Origin: Ruminococcus sp.
Lineage (GTDB): Bacteria; Bacillota; Clostridia; Oscillospirales; Ruminococcaceae
Length of the DNA stretch: 32,436 nt
Direction: 5' to 3'
Assembly (NCBI GenBank): GCA_030533265.1
Contig: JAUNJM010000013.1
Span: 1-32,436, forward strand
Positions 25,938 to 32,436 of the stretch are shown here, piece by piece; the first letter of the stretch is position 1; every line of letters starts with the position of its first letter. The position numbers were made by a program, and so were the translations under genes. The notes below the pieces were generated by a model, which did not search any database, was not told the origin of the DNA, and saw only the letters and a program-made list of their open reading frames with translations.

Positions 25938-26585
25938 TGTGGTATCCTCCATAAAAATAAATTTCAGCAGATTTCTGCCGACATACGCTTTTGCGTTATG
26001 TAAGGACGGAGAGATTGAGATACAGCAGTTTCCCATTTTTGGAATGTGCTAAGGGGCGAACGTTTCGTTCACTCCTTGTGGGGTGGCAAATTACCACCTC
26101 ATCATTATTTCAAAGGTCGGATTTCACTACCTTTGGATTTCGGGGGGCATTAAAATGATGACTCCTTAAACCTCTTTTGTTTCGGAGATGGGGGTCCAAA
26201 TTAGACCCTCATCGGAAGATTTGTTCAGATGTGCTTTCGTATCAAGGTGTGGATAAATTGTCCACCCCTTTCAAAGGACGCGGTAAAATACCGCTCCCTT
26301 TATCATAAACCGCTGTCGCAATCTACGACGGTAGATGTTTTTGCTCACTGCACTCGCCCTGAAACGGGGCGTGTGTTTTCTCTCCAACCAGCGCCCTAAA
26401 TCAGGGTGGAGGTCTGGACGGTGAACAATTCGTTCACCGTTGGTATACCCTGAAACGAGGTACACCGAGGTCGCCCTGAAATAAGGCGTCCTTTGAAATA
26501 ATCGCGCTGATATTTTACAGAATAACTGAAATGCTATATCAACTATGACTCCCCGAAACAGGGAGTCACAGTTGACGATGACGCC
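25938..26585. other. Gene-free stretch carrying the hairpin array
   Basis: About 650 bases with no credible gene. The first 110 are leader for the DUF3847 gene on the minus strand. From 26058 on it is packed with short inverted repeats, listed under the repeat entry at 26080-26603. A minus-strand frame of about 107 codons ending at 26271 crosses it, but it has no start site and its codons follow the hairpins. Confidence 0.7.
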
Positions 26586-26603
26586 CTAATTCAGAGCGTC
26601 ATC
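26080..26603. repeat. Array of 11 hairpins with a shared YRAWWYR 7-base loop
   Basis: Plus-strand loops and positions: CAAATTA 26087, CAAATTA 26197, TAAATTG 26254, TAAAATA 26284, TGAAACG 26360, TAAATCA 26397, CAATTCG 26426, TGAAACG 26451, TGAAATA 26477, CGAAACA 26554, TAATTCA 26587. Each is enclosed by a 3-14 bp stem whose sequence differs from hairpin to hairpin, for example GATGGGGGTC with GACCCTCATC at 26187-26213. The strongest spans 26540-26574 (13 pairs, one mismatch). In three of them a single mismatch sits at or next to the loop. Three further stems at 26058, 26111 and 26321 do not share the loop. Spacing between loops ranges from 25 to 110 bases. The last hairpin overlaps the end of the broken HTH gene. 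Confidence 0.75.
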
Positions 26604-26924
26604 AATTTCGTCGTGCAGTGCTTCATATTCGACGATTGGGATATCGCAAATTGTGTAAACGGCATTTGCAATTTTTCCGTCCTCTGTTCTCGGATAACTC
26701 CGCCGCAGATAATCGAACTACTCCAGCTCCCGTAGCGCAGATGAAATGGCACTTTCGCTTTCCTTGTTGATATAGGCAAGTCCTTCGATAGAAAATCTCC
26801 AGTCAGGCGGCAGGCACAGCATACACGCAAGAAGTCCTTTGGCTTTCAGCGATAAATCCTTTCTTGTGAGAAATTCATTGTCCATAGAAACAAACCTGTT
26901 TCGCTTTGCTAATAATTTTGGCAT
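26586..26924 (-). pseudogene. HTH (RepA N-terminal-like) gene with in-frame TAG
   Basis: It starts at ATG 26924 with AAAGGA nine bases upstream. The first 68 residues (MPKLLAKRNRF start, then DLSLKAKGLLACMLCLPPDW and a winged-helix segment up to ALRELE) match the helix-turn-helix domain of replication-initiator-like proteins on clostridial mobile elements. A TAG at 26718-26720 then stops the frame. The next 43 codons, in the same frame, continue exactly as the family does (YLRRSYPRTEDGKI, then VYTICDIP), ending at a second TAG at 26586. So one base change or read-through separates it from a 112-residue protein, which would itself be short for the family. The 68-residue product alone could still bind DNA. 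A likely operator lies upstream at 26952. Confidence 0.75.
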
Positions 26925-26951
26925 TGTATCAAATCCTTTCGTTTTTATTTC

Positions 26952-26966
26952 TCCCGATTATCGGGA
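26952..26966. promoter_or_regulatory. Operator-like palindrome before the HTH gene
   Basis: Perfect 7+7 inverted repeat TCCCGAT / ATCGGGA with a single central T. It lies between a minus-strand TATAAT (in repeat copy 1, about 26980) and the HTH ribosome binding site, which suggests autoregulation by the HTH protein. Confidence 0.5.
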
Positions 26967-26974
26967 TATGTAAA

Positions 26975-27788
26975 CCCTCTATTATATACAGGAAAAATCA
27001 AGCGAATGTTAATCGCAGAAAATCCCCTCTACTTTTAAAGGTAAAAAATCCAGTGGATGGGCGAAAAAACTTCTGATATTTACAGTAAATTTACAACTTG
27101 GCGAGCGAAATTATCGCTTTATTTCAGTCACGAATCGTTACGGAATTTTTATCTTCCTCGTCAACGTGGTCGAGAATCATAAAAATTATCCCCCTACTTT
27201 TATAAGCCGAAAAATCGGGTGGGTGTACGAAAAACTTTCTGATATTTACAAAAAGTTTTCAATTCGGTGTACCAAATAAATTTGCCCCTTCACTCATTGC
27301 CATTTTTAAGCCGTTTTTACAAGGTGTTTTGAAAAAGTTTCATCAAGTTTTCACATTCGCAGAGATTTATATCAGCACTTGATTTTTTTCGCATTGGGCA
27401 GTCTGCTTGCAAGAACCAGACTGTAAAAGCCAGATTCATTGACTATGGTTGCACCACGCCGACCAAAACTCGACGACGTTTTGTCGTTGAATTTTTTATC
27501 TTCATCATCAACATGCATTGCAAATATTCTGCGGTAATTCATAATTGGTGTTCAGAATATATCCCTCTAATATTAACGCCGAAAAATCAGTGGGTTGAGC
27601 CAAATTATTTTATTCAGCTTAAAAGTCCGCCTACTATATACAGGAAAAAATAACATAGTCAATGCACTCTTCTGAATAAAATTTCAGATATGCTGTGGAT
27701 TTTATAACGCCCTCTAATATTAAAGGTAAAAAATCGGACTGGTGGCAACCTTAAATTTATCCCTCTACTTTTATAAGCCGAAAAAATC
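26975..27788 (-). repeat. Seven copies of a ~27-bp promoter-like repeat
   Basis: Copies begin at 26975, 27025, 27190, 27563, 27627, 27710 and 27761. On the minus strand each reads GATTTTT (TATTTTT in copy 5), four or five variable bases (CGGC, TACC or CCTG type), an AT-rich core (TATATAAT, TTATAAAA, TTAATATT), then AGAGGG or a close variant. Copies 2 and 3 extend into a larger block sharing TTCTGATATTTACA (27071 and 27237). A further shared word, AATTTTTATCTTC plus TCAAC, occurs at 27144 and 27490. Variation is confined to set positions, so these are related copies. Irregular spacing and the -10-like core argue against CRISPR. They may be iterons or repeated promoters. Confidence 0.7.
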
Positions 27789-27811
27789 GCTGGGTGGCAA
27801 CCATCAGCGCA

Positions 27812-27858
27812 TAAAAAAGCACCGTTCCGATACAGATTTACTGTACCTTTCCGGTGCT
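27812..27858 (-). terminator. Minus-strand terminator at the right side of the element
   Basis: AGCACCG/CGGTGCT (27818-27824, 27852-27858) encloses a second stem TACAG/CTGTA (27831-27845). On the minus strand TTTTTTAT follows. It would stop transcripts coming from the araC-like gene before they enter the element. Confidence 0.75.
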
Positions 27859-27983
27859 GAAATAGCTGTTTTATTCAGTTGTGCAGTAGGGTAATTTCGT
27901 ATACAAGAGAATAAGAGCCTGAAAAACCTTATAAATCCACTGAGTGCGCCTTGACAAAATTTTCCGTCAAACCCGTTCAGATA

Positions 27984-28012
27984 TTGAAATTTGACAGATT
28001 TTGTGGTATAAT
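27984..28012 (+). promoter_or_regulatory. Orphan plus-strand promoter
   Basis: TTGAAA at 27984-27989, 17 bases, TATAAT at 28007-28012. No plus-strand gene follows for over 1.2 kb; the next transcription unit is the minus-strand regulator gene. The product may be a small RNA ending near 28150. Confidence 0.55.
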
Positions 28013-28150
28013 AAATACTGAATTATTGTACACATTTTTAAACGCTGACTCGTTGCTAACGGATCAGCTCCCACAGCCTATGGCTGTGGGTATGTAACGA
28101 AATGCGATTGAGTTATCTCCGCCTGTGTGTGCAGGTGGAGATAATTCTCT

Positions 28151-29014
28151 CTATCTTCCGCTTCTCATCTTCCGATACTCCGACGGTGAAACACCAACGT
28201 GCTTATGAAACAGCCTGCTGAAATAAAGAGCGTTATCATATCCGACAGCCTCGGCAATTTCAGAAATATTGTATTCGGTGGTTTCCAGCAGACTTTGTGC
28301 GTTTGCCATTCGTAGGGAGAGGATATACTGCATCGGAGTAACCTTCAGAATTTGCTTGAAGCTTCGTATAAACCAACAGGTGCTCATATGACGTGACTCG
28401 GCGTATTCATCAATGTTCAGAGGCTTGTTGTAATTTTCATTGAAATAATGGGTAGCACGTTCAATCTCGTTCTGAATGTCGCTGCCCGATTTTTTTCCTT
28501 CTTTGATATAACGGTTAATCATAATGAAGATATGGCGCAACGTAATCGCAATCAATTCCTCGTAATTCTGACGGCACAGTTGCAGCTCCTGAATAATCTG
28601 ACGATACAGCCACGCATAATCGGGAGAATTTCCTGTATAAAACACGTTTTTATTATTCGGTATTTCGTAGTTATCCAGAATACCCTCTACCATTCGCCCC
28701 GTGAAATGCACCCAGTAAACCTCGGTTTTTTCGGGAGCATAATAATAGTAAAATTGTATCTCACCCGGTCGGAAAAGTATCATATTTCCCTCAGTTATGA
28801 TTGTTTCTTTTCCTTGCAGACCGTCAAAATAGAAATGTCCCTTGCCTTTGGCTATGTATAAAAGCTGATAGTCACGTCTGCCTGTGGGACGCTCCGTTGA
28901 AACAACAGGGCGGCTGTGCACACGATAATATCCGCAGCTTGTAACAACAAGTGATTTGCTTGTATCAACCATATCATTCAGAGAATTGTGTAAATACGCA
29001 ACGTTTGTAAACAT
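28151..29014 (-). CDS. AraC-family transcriptional regulator
   Basis: A 287-residue regulator from ATG 29014, with AAGGAG eight bases upstream; ATG 29020 is too close to the site. The N-terminal half is a cupin-type sugar-sensing domain (DYQLLYIAKGKGHFYF, then NMILFRPGEIQFY). The C-terminal about 100 residues hold two helix-turn-helix units, ending with the AraC signature NISEIAEAVGYDNALYFSRLF and GVSPSEYRK. It is divergent from the symporter-beta-galactosidase operon and very probably activates it in response to a beta-galactoside. Its promoter and the operon promoter face away from each other within 260 bases, allowing joint control. Confidence 0.93.
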   Translation of the reverse strand: MFTNVAYLHNSLNDMVDTSKSLVVTSCGYYRVHSRPVVSTERPTGRRDYQLLYIAKGKGHFYFDGLQGKETIITEGNMILFRPGEIQFYYYYAPEKTEVYWVHFTGRMVEGILDNYEIPNNKNVFYTGNSPDYAWLYRQIIQELQLCRQNYEELIAITLRHIFIMINRYIKEGKKSGSDIQNEIERATHYFNENYNKPLNIDEYAESRHMSTCWFIRSFKQILKVTPMQYILSLRMANAQSLLETTEYNISEIAEAVGYDNALYFSRLFHKHVGVSPSEYRKMRSGR

Positions 29015-29039
29015 AACCATAACTCCTTTCGTTTTTATC

Positions 29040-29068
29040 AGTATAGCATATTATAAGCTGAATTTCAA
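29040..29068 (-). promoter_or_regulatory. Promoter of the AraC-family gene
   Basis: Minus strand TTGAAA (29063-29068), 17 bases, TATACT (29040-29045), 26 bases before ATG 29014. Near-consensus, so basal expression is likely. Confidence 0.7.
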
Positions 29069-29114
29069 TGCTTTTGTATCATTTTGTGCATATTTTAGTC
29101 TATTGTGTTTATAG

Positions 29115-29145
29115 TTTACGCTTAAAAACCGTGTTAGAATATAAT
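29115..29145 (+). promoter_or_regulatory. Promoter of the symporter-beta-galactosidase operon
   Basis: TATAAT at 29140-29145 with a poor -35 (TTTACG at 29115-29120, 19-base spacer), as expected for a promoter needing the AraC-type activator. About 130 bases of leader follow. Confidence 0.55.
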
Positions 29146-29204
29146 CAGGAAAAACAAAGGCGCTTTTAAACGGAAACAGTATTCACCCGTTATGTGAGTG
29201 CTGC

Positions 29205-29234
29205 TTCGGTGCAAAACTCGAGACTTGCACCGAA
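29205..29234 (+). promoter_or_regulatory. Leader hairpin of the lac-type operon
   Basis: A perfect 10-bp stem, TTCGGTGCAA (29205-29214) with TTGCACCGAA (29225-29234), around a 10-base loop. It lies in the transcribed leader, about 40 bases before the symporter start. No U tract follows, so it is not a simple terminator; it may stabilise the mRNA or be a DNA-level operator. Confidence 0.5.
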
Positions 29235-29275
29235 ACTGAACAACAACATTATTTTCTATTAAAGGAGAGTTTTCT

Positions 29276-30712
29276 ATGGATAACAAGAAGTATCTTAAAT
29301 GGTACAACAAAATCGGCTATGGTTCAGGAGACGTTGCCGGTAACGTTGTATACGCATTCTTATCATCATTCATAATGATTTACCTTACCGATACGGCAGG
29401 ACTGAATGCAGGTATAGTCGGAACACTGATGATGGTATCCAAAATCTTTGACGGTATTACAGATATAATATTCGGTTCTCTTATCGATAAGACAAAAACA
29501 AAAATGGGTAAGGCAAGACCTTGGATGCTCTGGCCTTACGTAGGCTGCAGCTTGATGCTGGTTGCAATATTTGCCGTTCCGTTAGAATGGGGAAATGTAG
29601 CAAAATATGCATATTTCTTCATCACATACACTTTACTTAACGGTGTGTTCTTTACAGCAAATAATATTGCATATTCCGCTCTCACAGCACTCATTACCAG
29701 AAACGGTAACGAAAGAGTCCAAATGGGTTCAATCCGATTCATTTTCGCATTTGGAACAAGTCTGCTTATCCAGTCAGTAACTGTAAAGGCTGTTGAATGG
29801 TGTGGCGGCGGAGCTGAAGGCTGGAGAACAGTTGCAATAATCTACGCAATCATAGGTCTCATCGTAAACACAATCTCTGTATTCTCTGTAAAGGAGCTGC
29901 CCGAAAAAGAACTTAAAAAAGAAAATCCCGCAGATGAAGAAGCAGCAAAGTTTTCGAGCGATGCTTATCCCGACTTTGAGCTTGCAGATAAGGAAAACCG
30001 TGTAAAGGACGAAAGTAAGAAATATTCACTTGTTGATTCCGCAAAAATTCTTCTTGCCAATAAATACTACATTCTGATATGCGGCATCTACATTCTGACG
30101 CAGCTTTTCTCATCAACACTCAGTATGGGAATCTACTATATGACTTACATCTTAGGTGACGCAGATTTACTTGGCACATTCTCCCTCGCAATCAATATCC
30201 CGATGATTTGCGGTCTGCTTATTACACCCTTCATTGTAAAGAAATGCAAGGGTATGTACAAACTTAATCTAACAGGTTACCTCATTTCTACCATCGCAAG
30301 AGCACTTGTAATGGTAGGAGGATATATGCACAACATACCTATGATGCTGATTTTTACAGGTTTTGCCGCAATCGCAATGAGCCCTATGCAAGGAGATCTT
30401 AACGCACTTATCGCAGCTTGTTCCGATTATACATACCGGACAACAGGCAAACGAATTGACGGAACAATGTATTCCTGCTCATCTCTTGGTGTAAAAATCG
30501 GTGGCGGTATCGGAACAGCTTTGACAGGATGGCTCCTCGCAGCAGGCGGATATGTTGCAAACGCTACTGTACAGCCTGAATCCTGTATAAATATGCTGCA
30601 TTTTATGTATCTTTGGTTACCGATGATTTTAAATCTCTTGATTACAATTCTTCTCTCACGTCTTACAGTTGAAAAAGCAAACGAAGATTGGGATAAAACC
30701 CACAGCAACTAA
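29276..30712 (+). CDS. GPH-family sugar:cation symporter
   Basis: A 478-residue membrane transporter with about 12 helices, of the glycoside-pentoside-hexuronide family (MelB, XylP, LacS type). The start YNKIGYGSGDVAGNVVYAFLSSF, the IFGSLIDKTKTKMGKARPW loop at about 61-79 and the KLNLTGYLIS region fit the family. A long charged cytoplasmic loop lies between helices 6 and 7 (about 205-250, ELPEKELKKENPADEEAA). It lacks the phosphotransferase-like IIA domain of LacS. It probably imports lactose or another beta-galactoside with Na+ or H+, as judged from the GH2 enzyme 12 bases downstream. AAAGGAG precedes ATG 29276. Confidence 0.9.
   Translation: MDNKKYLKWYNKIGYGSGDVAGNVVYAFLSSFIMIYLTDTAGLNAGIVGTLMMVSKIFDGITDIIFGSLIDKTKTKMGKARPWMLWPYVGCSLMLVAIFAVPLEWGNVAKYAYFFITYTLLNGVFFTANNIAYSALTALITRNGNERVQMGSIRFIFAFGTSLLIQSVTVKAVEWCGGGAEGWRTVAIIYAIIGLIVNTISVFSVKELPEKELKKENPADEEAAKFSSDAYPDFELADKENRVKDESKKYSLVDSAKILLANKYYILICGIYILTQLFSSTLSMGIYYMTYILGDADLLGTFSLAINIPMICGLLITPFIVKKCKGMYKLNLTGYLISTIARALVMVGGYMHNIPMMLIFTGFAAIAMSPMQGDLNALIAACSDYTYRTTGKRIDGTMYSCSSLGVKIGGGIGTALTGWLLAAGGYVANATVQPESCINMLHFMYLWLPMILNLLITILLSRLTVEKANEDWDKTHSN

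Positions 30713-32436
<1,724 letters not shown>

Larger units (their letters stand above)
27789..28150. other. Gene-free stretch at the right end of the element
   Basis: No gene was found. It holds a minus-strand terminator (27812-27858), a plus-strand promoter (27984-28012), a 9-bp stem with TAT loop (28070-28090), the candidate right end (28091-28098) and a further stem (28113-28144: TTATCTCC and CCTG arms with one mismatch) followed by TTCTCTCTATCTT. The two stems could be one small RNA or the remnant right end of an IS200/IS605-type element. Confidence 0.45.

Noticed and set aside
26271..26465. Minus-strand frame crossing the hairpin array as a protein
   Set aside because: No ribosome binding site, no family resemblance, and its sequence is dictated by inverted repeats. 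It is in phase with the broken HTH gene, but two stops separate them.
26080..27788. CRISPR array
   Set aside because: The hairpins have different stems, and the 27-bp repeats are irregularly spaced and diverged. No cas genes and no constant spacer length.

Overview
The window looks like chromosome of a spore-forming, low-GC, anaerobic Firmicute of the Ruminococcus/Oscillospiraceae type. This rests on spoIIP and spoIIID, a spoVB/yabM-mazG-HU-rqcP cluster, Gram-positive AGGAGG-type ribosome binding sites, and several glycan-degrading enzymes (GH113-like hydrolase, type I pullulanase, GH2 beta-galactosidase) typical of a gut or rumen polysaccharide user. The species assignment is inference; no rRNA or tRNA gene was seen.

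Bases 1-5700: the 3' end of a GH113-like glycoside hydrolase, a 49-residue membrane protein, and a sporulation and cell-wall block. In that block spoIIP and spoIIID lie between two M15-family (VanY-like) peptidases, one without an export signal and one membrane-anchored. An amidophosphoribosyltransferase paralogue that lacks the N-terminal catalytic cysteine follows. Bases 5735-11257, all on the minus strand: an apparent operon with an MraY-like transferase, a flippase-like membrane protein, phosphatidylserine synthase, phosphatidylserine decarboxylase and pullulanase. Then come a FemAB-like peptidoglycan transferase and a secreted three-FN3-domain cell-wall hydrolase. The hydrolase has a WalR-like operator and a 13-codon upstream ORF whose stop overlaps its start. 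An S1-domain protein, ychF and an aminotransferase follow. Bases 18562-21790 hold a spoVB/yabM-like exporter, mazG, HU and rqcP, an order known from Firmicutes.

Immediately after rqcP sits a mobilizable integrative element of about 6.2 kb (roughly 21843-28098). It reads leftwards as an HTH (RepA-like) gene broken by an in-frame TAG, a DUF3847-type protein, a MOBQ (MobA/MobL) relaxase, TnpW and a large serine recombinase. No conjugation-pore genes were seen, so it probably borrows another element's transfer machinery. Between the relaxase and DUF3847 are two copies of an IncQ-like nic site (AAGTGCGCCCT), each preceded by an inverted repeat. Their orientation predicts that the plus strand rightward of them enters a recipient first.

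That predicted leading region contains the most unusual part of the window. Eleven small hairpins with different stems share a 7-base loop of the form YRAWWYR (26080-26603). Beyond the HTH gene are seven copies of a roughly 27-bp promoter-like repeat (26975-27788). These may be single-stranded-DNA structures working during transfer, binding sites for an element protein, or an RNA; the sequence alone does not decide.

Bases 28151-32436: a beta-galactoside utilisation locus with a divergent AraC-type regulator, a GPH-family sugar:cation symporter and a GH2 beta-galactosidase that runs off the right edge. Whether this locus is element cargo or resident chromosome is unclear; the candidate right end lies just before it.
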